Of a stretch of DNA of 64,000 nt, positions 25,058-37,100 are shown piece by piece. Every line of letters begins with the position of its first letter. Position 1 is the stretch's first letter. This DNA is from Hericium rajendrae (taxonomy: Eukaryota > Basidiomycota > Agaricomycetes > Russulales > Hericiaceae): contig CM065879.1 in NCBI GenBank assembly GCA_033439255.1, positions 1,592,501 to 1,656,500 on the forward strand, written 5' to 3'. The notes beneath the pieces were generated by a model, which saw only the letters and a list, made by a program, of their open reading frames with translations, ran no database searches and was not told where the DNA came from. The position numbers were made by a program, and so were the translations under genes.

Positions 25058-25969
25058 ATGCCTATCAACACACATCGAGGATTTCAAGCTTTGGCGCATG
25101 ACACAGAGCTTGTTGGTGAGAAGAATGTGGCCGGAGACATGAGTGGCCAGGATGCAGCGCCGAGCAGTGTGCCACCGCTTAGTCAGGAGTCGGACTGGCA
25201 GTTGAAGGAAGGCATGGTACGTGGGATCACATTGGACATCAGCGAGAGGCAACTGACAATCTTCAGAACCTGATGATGGAGTTGGGTGATCAGTTCTCCG
25301 AAGTGGAGGGGAGCCAGGACAATTTACCGTATGTAGATCAGGTTTTCGGTGTGACATTTGACGTTTGACCATATTGTAGTAAAACAGATGGCACCATCGA
25401 TTCATTACCTCCAGTCCGCACCGAGTTAACTGACAGGGGAATGCCAGGGCATACTGACGGATGCCCCCTTGCCGACCTGGCCAATGCGGAGTCCAATGTC
25501 GGAGATGTGCCGCCCTCTCAAGAGCAGGTTCCGACGTCTCAGGATGTTGAAATGGAGGATGGCTTACGCACCCCGGTTCCACATTCTGCATCGGTGTTGG
25601 CGGCCCTCGGCCAGGTGAGTTGAGCCAGGTGAAGATTTGAGAGACATCTCGCTGATGTTCTTCGTAGGATCTTCCCGATAGCGAATTCCTACCCCCGCCT
25701 CCGAGAGCACCGGTCGATGAGAAATCCCGGATTATCTGGATCAAAGGTGCACTTCGTGGTATGGTTCTTTCTCACTTTTTTTCGGAACCATATTCATTTG
25801 CTATCTAGCTCATATCAGGTGGATAACGGATCGGAGAGAGTCCCTGCTCCGGGAGTTGCGGGACTTGGAATCTCGGGCAGCTCAATTAGAGTTATTGAGT
25901 GCCTCATATACCATCCCTCCGGATGCCCAGGGTGAGAGAAACGCAAGCGAAGGCTCGTCAAATGTATGA
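25058..25969 (+). CDS. Coiled-coil protein paired with cysteine-cluster gene (235 aa)
   Basis: Five exons (25058-25216, 25267-25328, 25380-25614, 25668-25758, 25809-25969) with GT-AG introns of about 50 nt join to 235 aa. The N-terminal two thirds is low-complexity, acidic and Ser/Pro-rich. The C-terminal exon encodes a charged coiled coil (ITDRRESLLRELRDLESRA). No known domain is recognised. Position and C-terminal helix match the genes at 2297 and 51475. The stretch 25970-26980 contains only short frames, and I see no gene in it. Confidence 0.6.
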
Positions 25970-26981
25970 TAGCTTTGGTGCTGAGTTCAGCTAAGCGCCA
26001 ACGATTGAATATCAGTATGGAAGTATGGATCTTAGAATAGGAACTAGGAAATTGTAAGAAATTTCCAATGGGGACACGAAGGTGAGACAAAGTTAGGTTC
26101 GCGGTAGGTCAATGGGACACAATGGGTTGGCGGGGGTACTGAGTAAAACCGTGTTCATACTCCGGCCTCATTCCCTCGATATAGTGCTGTCTTCTCAGAT
26201 TATGATACCCAGGTATTCCCATGTATATGCGAGCGTATCATGTCCACTTCCACAGAGCGCACCTGGTCCATACATGACCCTAACCTTGCAATTTAGAGAG
26301 AATGAAACTGAAAAGGCATGCGGAAAGAACCACCATCTCGATATCTCTCAGCGGGTACATGATGATGCCCACCATGGGACCTTCGCATTGGCTCTGTCTA
26401 GATATCCAGTGCGACATCCTTTCTAACCGAGCCCACGACGATGCAGCGGATTTGCCAGAGACCCCCAACACTGTCGATGTCTTGTAAGGTTAAGCTATAG
26501 CCGCGCGTGCTCCACATCAGCTAGGTTAGAGTGAAGACAAATTGGCCCAAGCTTGCCGGAAGCTGGGTTACTGTCCGGACATGGGGGCCTGCAGGGTTTC
26601 CGCCAAGGAGAAAAAATTGGGAGAAAATCTGAATTTCAGCGGATCAGGTACACAATCCCGACGAAATTGTACAACATCAGGCTGGAACCAAAGCTTCATC
26701 GGCACGGATTCGGGGCCTTCCGACTGGGCTGTCCGGACACGGGCTTTAAAAAAATTGACCCCGGTTGTATACCAGTCCATACCAATTATACGGGGTCTTC
26801 TCATGCACCGCCGCATCATGCAACTGTCAATCCGGTCAAATGTAGTCATAACGCCACACACCTGTCACCCTGGCCAGCTGTTTATAAACTGCTCATCCAT
26901 AGTCCACGTTTGTTAGTTTTTCTCTGCCTCGACGACTACCCTTACTTATTGTTGCTGTATCCGTCACCCGAAAATACATCA

Positions 26982-28964
26982 TGTCAACCGGATCAAGTTT
27001 CCAGATCTTGAGGCAAGTCCGGCGGGATCTTTCATCCATCAATGTTTGGATTACTGACTACTCGCATCCCCTTCCAGGATTCCTGTACACCCTGACCCAG
27101 TTGATATAGAACAGCAGCGAGCTGCCATTGACGAGGAGCTAAACCAGCTACTCCTCCTCACCCTCGATGCTCGTGCCCGGCGAAACAGATTATCACCCCT
27201 GATCCGCATCCCCACCGAAGTGTGCACGCGCATAGTCCATTTTCTCGCTGCCAACCAGCAGCCGGGTCCCAAAGACCTAGGGTGGGTCAATGTCACCCAT
27301 GTCTGCCGCACTTTGAGATCCAGGGCACTCGAGGATCCAAGCCTCTGGACTACCATCAGCGACGGACTCCGTACGCCATTGCAAAATGCAATGGTCATCC
27401 GGTCCCGGTCTCTGCCCCTCTCTTATTCTATCACCTACACCAGATGGAACCCCCTACCTTGGATACTGTCGAGCTGCTCTCCAGAACAATCCATCGCATC
27501 CGCGACCTTTCCCTCCAAAACTTTTTTGTCAGCAGCATGCAAAACCTCTGGCCATCCATGGCCCATCCAGCCCTGATGATTGAATCGGTGATTTATGCGC
27601 TCCCTAGATGGTCCTCCTATCAAGGTATCGATATGCTCCCCGCTGACCTCTTCGACAATCATGCTCCATTGCTACGTAAGATGACGCTTGGTTGCGTCGT
27701 CCCGGTGTGGTCCGGGAGTATTCTACGTGGTCTCACCAATCTCCACATTAATAATAAATCCACCCGATCAGATCTGCTAAATATTGATCCTGACCACAAG
27801 ATTATTTTCGACCATCCATCGGACTATGTAGCATCTGAAGAGGCACCTCCTGTTGCTCCACCCAGCGTCAACGCTTTTAGAGAGATGCTCGAAGCTCTCG
27901 GTCAGATGTCCAACCTTCAAATGCTGTTTCTCTCCCACTGCTTCCCTCCTCTCCCCTCCCCTCCTCCCGTCGTGCCTGTGGTCACATTCGGTTCTCTACA
28001 AAAATTCACATGTCAGGACAAATCATTCCTGCACATGGCGCATGTCATCAAGCACATCACTGTACCTCCCTCTTGCAATATCCTCATCCTCGGCGATCAC
28101 CCTCAGGCCGGCGAATTTGCCCCACTCACAACATTCATTGATAGCCACATCTCACCCCATCCCCTGAGCATGCGCATCGGTTTTATCTCTTATAACCTAG
28201 CCTGGGACATCTACTTATCAGGATATCCTCCCTTCTCCGATCACACCGGCCATCCCACCTTTGACCCAGATCTCCCGAACATCTCGGTTGTCGTGTACGC
28301 CAATACCGATGGGTATGACGATGAGAGACCTCCAGAGAGGCGCCCCATGATAGAGGACCTCAATCATGTCCCAAGCACAGAGACCAAACGTCAGATACGG
28401 CATCTTGTTCTGGACTTTGGAGAGGACCACGGTTTGGAACACTGGGACAATTACATCATCGAGAAGATCACTTTTCGCGACTGGCTCTCTGGTTTCCATG
28501 CCTACACCGGCATTGAAACCATCGCGGTGAAGGGCGACAGTGGCCGTACGCTCTGTATGGCTTTAGCCGCACCCCGCTCCTTTATGCCCCCTCCTCCGGA
28601 GGAAGATGAAGTCGAGCCGATCACAATCCTGGACTCAGATGAAGTCGACGAGGTCCCAATGCCAGACTCGTTCCCGCACCTCTTCAGAAATCTATTACGT
28701 ATCGAGTTCATGGAAGTCGATTTTAATACAAGTTACCCCAGGCCTCGGGATAGTCCGTGGTCCATATATGAGGTTTCTCGTCCTTCCTATGCCATTGGCT
28801 ACATTCTCAAGCAATCCCTGTCCCATCGCTATGCGGCATTTGGGACACGGCTCACTCTCGTCATCAAGCATTGCACAATCACGATCAACCAGGTGGAGGA
28901 GCTGCGAAGCCTTGCAGATGTAGAATGGGACTATCTGCAGTCTCCGTTGACAGGAGAGGATTGA
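26982..28964 (+). pseudogene. F-box/LRR-like gene with one frameshift
   Basis: An F-box-like N-terminus (IRIPTEVCTRIVHFL, then DPSLWTTISDG) lies in one frame and an LRR-like C-terminal region of about 500 residues (IHRIRDLSLQNFF onward, ending SLADVEWDYLQSPL) in another. Comparison with the paralogue at 3549-5468 places the shift in the C run 27450-27454 (five C where six would keep frame). The first coding exon probably begins at ATG 26982 and is spliced near 27078, but the splice phase could not be settled. It is either a young pseudogene or an intact gene with a homopolymer error in the assembly. Confidence 0.7.
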
Positions 28965-29033
28965 AGGGTGCGCGGAACCTGTGGGGGAGCCTGGCTCGAA
29001 TTACGAAATTTGGTTACCACATGTATTTTTAAT

Positions 29034-29984
29034 TCACGCATCGCCGAAAGGAACTCCCTTCTCACTTATGATGTAAACATTGAGCATTCCTCCAAGTAAG
29101 AGCTCACCCCTGTTGCCTTGCCGGTGACCCCCGCATAGTGCCAGCGGGGTGACCAGTTCAATACATGAAAGTAAGTAATCAATCCTGGAGCGATGGGCAG
29201 CTTTGCGAGCCTTTCGCTTTGGTATACCAAACACCGGTGGCGGGGCTGGCCTCCGCAGGGTAGCATGAGGACGAAGGCCATCTCGGACCAATGCGTGGTC
29301 AACCAGTGTGCTGTCCCGTGCACGGTCAGAGACTCTGCACGGTATCGGGACAATGGGTGCAGGCCGAGGGTGTTACAGTCCAGGAGCAAGCAATAGCTCT
29401 GTGGTGCGAGGCATGGAATAGGGGGTGTCGAGTTGGTGCGGGGTGTCGAAGACATCATGAGATGCGGGAATGTGTCGATTGCAGGAGCTTCATCTGGGGC
29501 GCTGGTTGCGGTACTCACCTCGCATTTCGCGGCTTTGTATCCCTCCCGGTATGTGTCATTTCTGCCTTCTTTCCTCCCCATCGTTATCCCTGCTTCTAGT
29601 CCTTCCTCCCAGACCCCATACTCTGCCTCTTTGCATATGTGCATGAGGAAGTCAGTGTCGATCTCATCGATTGACATGGCGAGTGATGTGGGGGTGCTTA
29701 CCTCAAGGCTACCCTGCTTAGTGCACTCGCTCGGACCCTCCTCATGACGCGCGCTCCGTCCTGCCTTCGTGCTTCCCACCAACCCCTCACGCCCTCGCGA
29801 AACCTGACTTTCGCCCAGCCATCAGACCTGCCTCGTAGCCGTTCTGGATCGCGGTGGTGACGATGTCGTTGTGGAGCGTGCGATCGACGAAGTCCGGCTC
29901 AGACTCTGGTGATTCGTAAGTGGCAGCCGTATGGGGCTCACCCAGTTCGATGCCAGTCGTCGGCAGTTTCACGTCGTTGTGCAT
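29034..29984 (-). pseudogene. Relic related to the 3' half of the split family-1 gene
   Basis: On the minus strand, 29360-29170 encodes LVRDGLRPHATLRRPAPPP and the following block with clear similarity to the last exon of the gene at 32595-33279 (LVREGLRPLAALRRPAPPP). Upstream frames carry Gly/Glu/Lys-rich repeats (EGLEAGITMGRKEG, YEAGLMAGRKSG). An in-frame stop just upstream of the shared block and changing frames suggest decay, although a small intron could hide it. Confidence 0.4.
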
Positions 29985-30029
29985 GGGTGCGGGGCATTGT
30001 TAGACGCAGTCCAGGCCCCTACAGGGAGC

Positions 30030-30960
30030 GAGTTCTCGGGCTGGAGAGATGACCTTTCGAGGTCCGATTCAACAGGTGTCCGTTGATACCCCGAGCAGGG
30101 ACGGCACATGCGAAGATTGACACAGCCTAGCACCATTATGACGCTGTTCTGGTGAGTTTGTCGTGGTAATTAGCTGAGAGAAACTGAAACTCACAAGAAG
30201 CTCGCAACAAGCAGCTTTTTTCGGCCCAAAATTCGACGCCAGATTCCCCACGGCGAGCGACGAGCACCGTCATTAGGCCAAATAGTCAAAGTCGATGTCC
30301 GTGAACGTCAACATTTACAGTCGCGCAAGCTCTGGGTGGAGCCCAGTGTGATCTGCGGTGTCATTCTCGTGAGTTCTTTTTCATTATTAGCCGAGGTGAA
30401 TTGGAGCTCACCTTGAGGTCGCCAATAACAGTTATTTTGGTTTCAAAAATCGGGCCCAGAGGCCCCGCGGCGAGCGGGGACCGCTATCATTAGAGCAAAT
30501 GTTCGTATTCCGCAAAAGTTCATGCGCTGTCAGCAACGGCGCGGGCGTGGGGCGCAGCCCCGCGCATGCTTGATGCTGGTGAGTGTTCCGAGCGCGCAGT
30601 TTTGATGACGTTTCAGTTATTGACTTGATGTCTTCGTGGAAGGCGTTTGTCGCCTCGGAGTTTTGAGGTCCAGGCTCCCGAGGCTTGCGGCAGTTGGACG
30701 TGGTAGACGGAAGATATTCGTTGGCAATGCGAATGGACTTCCGTTCACACTGATCCGAGCGCTGGGCGTAGCCCAGCGCGTGCACTGACTCGCTATGTGA
30801 CGCGGTCAGTCTCTTTCATCGAAATGAACCGAGGGGAAGGTGGACAGACCAGGAGCTCGAAAAACAAATTTTCGTTGCCCGGACATGTGGCTTTCAGGCC
30901 CCGCGGCGAGCAGCAGTCACACTCCGAAGATGAAGTGCTCATCGTCGTGGTGAGCGGTGG
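30030..30960. repeat. Imperfect tandem repeats of about 200-250 bp
   Basis: At least three diverged units share a block reading GGCCCCGCGGCGAGC or a variant (near 30240, 30460, 30898), preceded by an A/T-rich block and followed by a CGTCATTAG-like block. No supported gene lies in this interval. Confidence 0.5.
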
Positions 30961-31059
30961 CGACACTGGGCGTATGTTCGCACGCGCTCGCAGGGCACGT
31001 CATGGAGTTAGAAGTAAGTAAAGATTGGGGGGAGGAGGCCTTTGCGCACGGGGATAATG

Positions 31060-32010
31060 TGGTACTCACCTCGTATTCCCGCTCTGCCAGTCCCCTCTTG
31101 CACGGCACTTTCGAAATCCATACATCCGCTGTGCCGTCGCATTGCTGTCCGCCTGAGCACCTTGAGCTAGACATCTCGAGGGCGTCATCGTCAAGTATGT
31201 GGAGGCGGGACGCGTCTTCGCTCATGGCGCCCGCTCTCCGCTGTTAGCGCGTGCACCAGAATGGCACCATTGTGGGCGCTCTGCGATGCCCGGGCGTGCT
31301 GAGTACGGGTCATGTCTGCGATTCGGGCGTCACGCGCTCCAGCTGGACATCGAGCGCGATGTGGTTTCCCAGCGTCCGTTGCATGCCCTGCACACTCTCG
31401 CATTCTTGAATCCTTCGACATCACGTTCTATCCTCTCGATGACGCTGCTCACGGTGTGCATGTGTTCGAATCGGACTGGAGAATGTGGTGAGTGCCGCGT
31501 GCTTCATTCTGAGAAGGCGGTCTTGTTTACCATTTCCCCTTTGCGTACCCTACTGATCTCGCTCGCCTACAGACTCTGCGCCTGATCGCATACCCTTCCA
31601 CAGGACCAGTCTGGAGTGCCGTCCGCCAGTTCCAAACCGAAGGCATCATCGTCAAGTTAGATGCGCGGATCTCATCTGGCATTCAGTTTCTGGCTGCTTT
31701 CGTCGCGCTTTTCGATCTCCCATGCGCTGACGCCTTTCCCGGATGAGCCGGTTCGGAGTTCGGCTGGATTCGACACCATGAGTGAGTTGTACTTTGCTTC
31801 GCGGAATGGGATCTTGCTTACCATTTCTCGTGCACATAGCCTGCCGATCTCGCTCATCCACCAACTCTGCCCCTGCGCCCGCGTCCTCGAGCACCGTCTG
31901 CCAGTCTCGCGCACAGCTCCATGGCATGCCAAGGGCGTCATCGTCAAGTTCGAGAGGCCGCGCCTTGCTTGCCATGCAACCGCCGGGCATCACGTCCTTT
32001 CCCACATGGG
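31060..32010 (-). repeat. Three repeated exon-like modules
   Basis: On the minus strand, three units share a start encoding LDDDA(L/F) (CTTGACGATGA near 31195, 31657 and 31949) and end about 110-140 bp later at a GT donor-like site (GTGAGT, GTAAAC, GTAAGC). One unit reads RARDW-like helix residues then LVDERDRQAMCTRN. They look like duplicated exons of a larger gene, but I could not assemble one. From 32011 to 32594 I see no gene. Confidence 0.4.
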
Positions 32011-32594
32011 TGTTGGACGTGTTCGGGGGTCATTTGTGTGTGCTCGCTCTCGTGGTTCAAAGCGGACTGGAGGGGGGAGACTGGCGAGCGCTGTCTTCGT
32101 GGGCACGCGATGCGTTTGCGGGGGTCCAAAACGCGCCGGTCTTCACCGGACCACCAGACTAGTGGGTAGAGTTGCGGGGACTTGCGAAGGGACGGGACTG
32201 GGGGCGTGGTGCTGATTAGCACTGGTCATGTCATCTGCGCGGACTCCACGGTGGTCCCCGGGCTTGTTGGCGGGCATATATGGGCGTGTGATGGGGCGGA
32301 GCGGGGCGGGCATGTTGTTCAATGTCTCGGCATGCATATGCGATGCAAGAGGGGTGGGGTGCTTACCCGAGGTACGTGTCCTCCCTGCATGTTGCTCGCG
32401 GTGTGCTCACCTCCGTACGTGGCCCAAGGCCGCTCTGCGACTCGTTCTCCACGGCGATGGGATATGTTGCATGACAGCATAATGTGCACGAGTCGTTGGG
32501 TCGGGGGAGAGGTTTTGGATGCGGGATAGGTCGTGTGGGGTGCAGGATATGGGTGAATTATGATAAATGCCTAGCTACTATTACATGCAAGAAA

Positions 32595-33279
32595 TTAATC
32601 AACCCTGGAGCGACCGGCGGCTTTGCGCATCGGCCGCTTCGGTATACCGAACACGGGGGGCGGGGCTGGCCTCCGCAGTGCAGCAAGCGGTCGAAGACCC
32701 TCTCGGACCAATGAGCGGTCGACCGGCATGTTGTCCGGCGTGCACGCGGAGACTCCGCGCGGTGCCGGAACAACGCACAAAGGCTGGGGCAGCCGCCCTC
32801 CGGAACTCATCATTGCGGGTCGCTGCCGCCGCGCGGAGGCATGAGATTGATGTCCCATGTCGACATCCGGAGGCGTGCGACCCACAGCAGGCTGGTCCGG
32901 CTGGTCTGAGCGGTGCGATGTCAGTATAAAAGCAATGACAGAAGAGTTGAGGAGGGATACGTACTACTGGTAGCGCGATGCCCTTCATATTGCAGAGACT
33001 CCGGCGACTCTGCAAACAACCCGCGCCAGGCGTCAGCGTTGATGGGGCCTGCGAGCGTGAGCTCCGGAGGAGGGAGGGTATAGGCGGAGGGGGTGGGATC
33101 ATATATTGGATAGACCAGGTCTTGTGGAAGGTGAAAGATGGGGAAAGATGCATCAGAGATCTGTACTGTGATGGACATCAGCTGACGCATTTGTTCATGA
33201 CAATCAGGAACGCACCATCCTCCCATCAGCGATGACCACAGAACTGCTCCGACCTTGCCATCCAGTATGACGGACTGAG
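32595..33279 (-). pseudogene. 3' half of family-1 gene split by KDZ element 2
   Basis: This holds the last part of exon 2 (33279-33216), exon 3 (33165-32968) and exon 4 (32905-32595) of the gene whose 5' half is at 50760-51121. Joined across the element with one copy of the 8-bp duplication, exon 2 is 226 nt and phases agree through to a stop at 32595, for 293 codons. The conserved Trp-Trp motif appears as R-stop-WED: TGA at 33226-33228 stands where relatives have TGG. Exon 3 is Pro-rich and exon 4 ends APPPVFGIPKRPMRKAAG. The gene is therefore broken twice, by insertion and by a nonsense change. Confidence 0.7.
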
Positions 33280-33436
33280 GAGTCCTAGTTCCACTCCCAA
33301 TCATAAACCTCTGATGACTATCACATTTCCATTGTGTATATCTTCGGCAAAATTTTTACAGCCTGTCTTACTTAAATTTGAAAGCCTGTCAATTCTCGAT
33401 TGACAGCCTGTCAATTTTTCATTCACAGCCTGTTCT
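33280..33436 (+). repeat. Left terminal inverted repeat of KDZ element 2
   Basis: Shared blocks with the right end in inverted orientation are CTAGTTCC, ATCATAAACCTCTGATGA, CATTGTGTATATCT and four GCCTGT words. TGTCAATTCTCGATTGACA forms an internal hairpin. The first 4-5 bases do not match between ends. Confidence 0.75.
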
Positions 33437-33469
33437 CAAACTTATGACTGCACCACCAAAGGGTGCCCA

Positions 33470-33990
33470 GGCACGGCATGCACCGGCCCGCGGGATCCGG
33501 GCACATGCTTACGGTGCGCTTGGGATGGGCAGGGGCACCAGCGGGCAGGCCCGGGGGATGGGGGGCACACAGGGTGCGGGCACGCAGGAACACGGGATGA
33601 GCATGCAAGGGCAGGGCGCGCGAGGGCAGAGCACACGAGGGCGGGGCATGCGGGGTTACACAGGGCAGGTGCGCAGGTGCCCGGTGCATGCGAGCACAGG
33701 GCGCGCACGCGTGCGGGCACATCGCACACAGGGCGGGGCATGCAGGGCCACACAGTTGGTGGGCGTCGGCATGCATACATGAGAGCAGACACCACGTGCA
33801 CCCGCTGCGCGCAGCCGGCAGGGCACGCACTGGCAACGAAACCGCAAATGATCGGGGCCGTACGGGCCGATTAACAGGGCGTGCACGGGGGCCTAGCAAT
33901 TGCGTATGGGGGTCTGGCGGGTGTGCACGGGTACCCTGGCGGGTGTGCACGGGCAGGCAGCCGAAAAGGGAGGTGTCGGACCGTGGAGGC
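33470..33990. repeat. GC-rich subterminal repeats of KDZ element 2
   Basis: Irregular G-rich words (GGGCACG, GGGCAGG, CACACAGGG, GGGTGTGCACGGG) recur across about 520 bp just inside the left terminus. The Cys/His/Pro-rich minus-strand frame across it is considered spurious. Confidence 0.6.
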
Positions 33991-34125
33991 CGCGGCACAT
34001 GACAGTCTTCACGCTTGAAATGATTCTGCTAAGTCAGTCGAACAATTGACAAGAGGGAAAAACGTCACGATAGATTGCAGCCATAGATGTCGTAGCAGGT
34101 CATGAAAGCGTATAGTAAAAATGCA

Positions 34126-37100
34126 TCAAGAAACGTCATCTTGGGATAGCATGCCAACTCTTGAAGCATCGAATAAAGTCGAGGGAAAGGGCGGTGAGAG
34201 CGTAGGCGAAGGCACAGGCAGCATGACGGAGCGATAGTGTTGTATCCACTTGGGCTCGAGGTTGAAGCTGTCGAGAAGGGGAAGCCATTGGGTCAAAAAC
34301 GAGATCGCCAGAGCCTCCTTGATGGCGGCCTGCTTTGACGCGTATGCGGACAGTCCACTCCGGATGTCTATGCCAACCTTCGCCCGATCAGCACCACGAC
34401 GGTGCCACTCCTGCGCGTCCGATTTGAATGACAGTAGCACACGACCCATCTCTTCCTGGATGGCCGTGACTTCCTCATCCCATCGATGTGCGCGCACGCG
34501 TGACTTCGCCCATTCGACCCGAGAGCTCGCATTGAATGCCTCTTCGCATTGGCTGTCGTCCTCGTCAGACGGAGCCTTGGGAGTCAGCCATATCCAAGAA
34601 GGTTCGCGCCGCCCTTCGCTGTGCTCGTCTTCCTCACGACCGGGGCCCCGGATGTCAGCCGTCTTCAAGACACGAAGCCGGGCCCTCCATGGGCCACTGG
34701 GATCAAGAACTTGCAGAGCAGTGTAGGCCGAATTGTAGCGAGCATGTGCACGACGAATACGGGCAGACAGCTGGTCGAATACATCACGAACACGGGTGTT
34801 CGGCTTGTTGCCAGTGCCAGAGACATTGAGGAACTTGAAGTCATATACGGACTGCATGGTGCGTCGTAGGCGGCGGATGTCGGCAAGAGCATCGTCTGCC
34901 TGCGCTTCACGCAGGCGCAGCTCCAATCGGCAAAGAAGTTGGATACTCTCCAACTCACGATGGGGGGGCGGTAGAGACGAAGGGAAGATAAGCTCCAGAT
35001 CCTCTGCATCACGTGCAGAGCTTTGGCCGCCGATAGAAGTGCGCTCCGCTATATCCTCATCGTCGTCGTCGTCATCGTCGCCGCCTTCGGTGATGCTGGA
35101 TATCGCGGGTGACCAGGTGCGGAGAGACGCGGCCATCGGCATATATATGTCCTGAATTGACCGCCAAAGAACAGTGCGACGCGTTAGAGCCATGCGCTTC
35201 TTTCGAACTTCCGACATTTTGAATGATGTAGGTGACAATTTGGCGGATTGGACGCGCTGCCTTAGACTTCGTCTTCGCAGGAGTCAGCATAACAATCAAG
35301 CATTAAAAGAGAAGTAATACATACTGTGATTCCTCCAGCTCTAACCCGGTCTGTAGAAATGCCGCTGGTGTGACCTCATGCGCCGGTAGACGACCCTGCG
35401 CTGCTGCAAGGTCATCCTCCTTCTGCAGCTGTGCCTTGACGGCATTGGACGTCGTGCCTGGAGTTCAATGTCAGTAGAATACAAACATCAATTGTAAGAC
35501 AGACTTACCAGCCTTGGGCTCCGCATACGGGTCAGGCTTCTTCTTATTCTTGTCCCATGCTAACACCATGGCTAACCAAGACTGCGTGACTTCGGGGGGG
35601 AATGTACTATTGTAGTCGTTGAAAGATCGCATCGTCTTGGCGCTCCACATGATCGCCTCGCGTAGGTTCTTCTCGAAATAGGCTCCTATACGACGCTATT
35701 AATAATACGAAAGTAGACCAAAAGCAACAGAGACATACCAAAACTAACCACCTTCTTCCAGTTCCACACATTCCAATGGTCATTTAAGACCTCGTGTCTT
35801 GCATCCGCACCCATTTCCCTCGTACTGACGGCCACACCGTTGATGTGAGCCCATTCGGATTCAACCCCCTCACCGTAAGACCGTCCGACACCGGGCATGA
35901 AGTTCAGGGAGTAGACAGATTGGCATGCATCACCATGTGCCGGAAGATGAAATTTCGGTACTGCCGTCCGGATAGCAACTTTGCTGGGGTCAAATTGGAT
36001 GTCCCGCGGAAACTGCAGCATCCGCGGAATCAAGCGCTTCTGCCATTGACAAGCTATATCGTATATGAAGCTGCGGCGAGTATGTTCTTGCTGAGCTGTG
36101 CACGAGAGGGCAATATAATCCATTGTCACGTATCTGATAAGGCAAAAATGAGCATAGCGCAGGTGTAGAATAAGCATAACACGTACTTCTCGCCCTTTTG
36201 AAGATCTGCGACACCGAGTTTGCGGACAAATGAGTGGCGCCCGCAGACTGCGGCGCCCACACCAGATGTTGTATATCCAGCCGTCTTTAGAGTCTTCGCC
36301 TTCAACAGGGCGGCGAATTGCGAATTGCACGTGTTAGTCTGCAATATAAAAACGTCAGGATAACAAAGAATACAACAGTAGGTAAGTCGGACTCACCTCC
36401 GTTCGCTCAACGTTTGCCGCAAGTATCTTTTGGTAGGCTTCCTCCTCGACAAAGAATGCCCAACCGGGAGCTAATTCTATATCACGGATGCCTCTGTCTT
36501 TGAGTTTCATCTTGAAGTTTGCATCCAGTGATACCATGTCCTGGTATAGCCACCTATGCGACAGTCAGACTATTTGCTAGGAGACGTAGATAGCGAGAAT
36601 AAATGAACTGCTTATCCGGAGGTGCATCCTTCCAGTTGTCGGGAAGGTTATGATGTGGCCGTGCACAAGCCGGGCATTCCACAGCGAGAGAACCGGGCGC
36701 AGTAGCTGAAACACCCTCGGGATCATGGCCACGTCCAGCACGTTTCAACATAAATAGATGGCGCCACTGTCGTACACAAATTGCGAATTGCTTGTAGCGC
36801 GACTGCTGTTCGTCAGTAACTTGAAATGAAGGTCAATGGCTATCTACTTACCCCAGGCTTGTTGAGACCAGTACTGTCGGTGAGATGCTCAATGCCAATA
36901 TAGAAATCGTACATGTTGATCTTGCCCTGGAGCGACAACTTATGGTAGAGATCCAGAACATCGAACGTGAATACGGTGGAGGGGCTATATGGCGTCGCGG
37001 GGAACCAGCGGGTGCGGAGGAGTTGCACATGTGGCTGAGCTCCGCTTGAGTCTTGAAAACACTGACAGAGTCGGCATGAAACGATGTGAAACCCATTCGT

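Noticed and set aside
32978-33235. Plus-strand frame whose translation resembled the end of the family-1 exon near the KDZ2 terminus
   Set aside because: The apparent similarity comes from the inverted repeat; the minus strand gives a phase-consistent gene and explains the region better.
33423-33998. Cys/His/Pro-rich 191-codon minus-strand frame
   Set aside because: It lies on the GC-rich subterminal repeat of KDZ2 and all frames look similarly biased.
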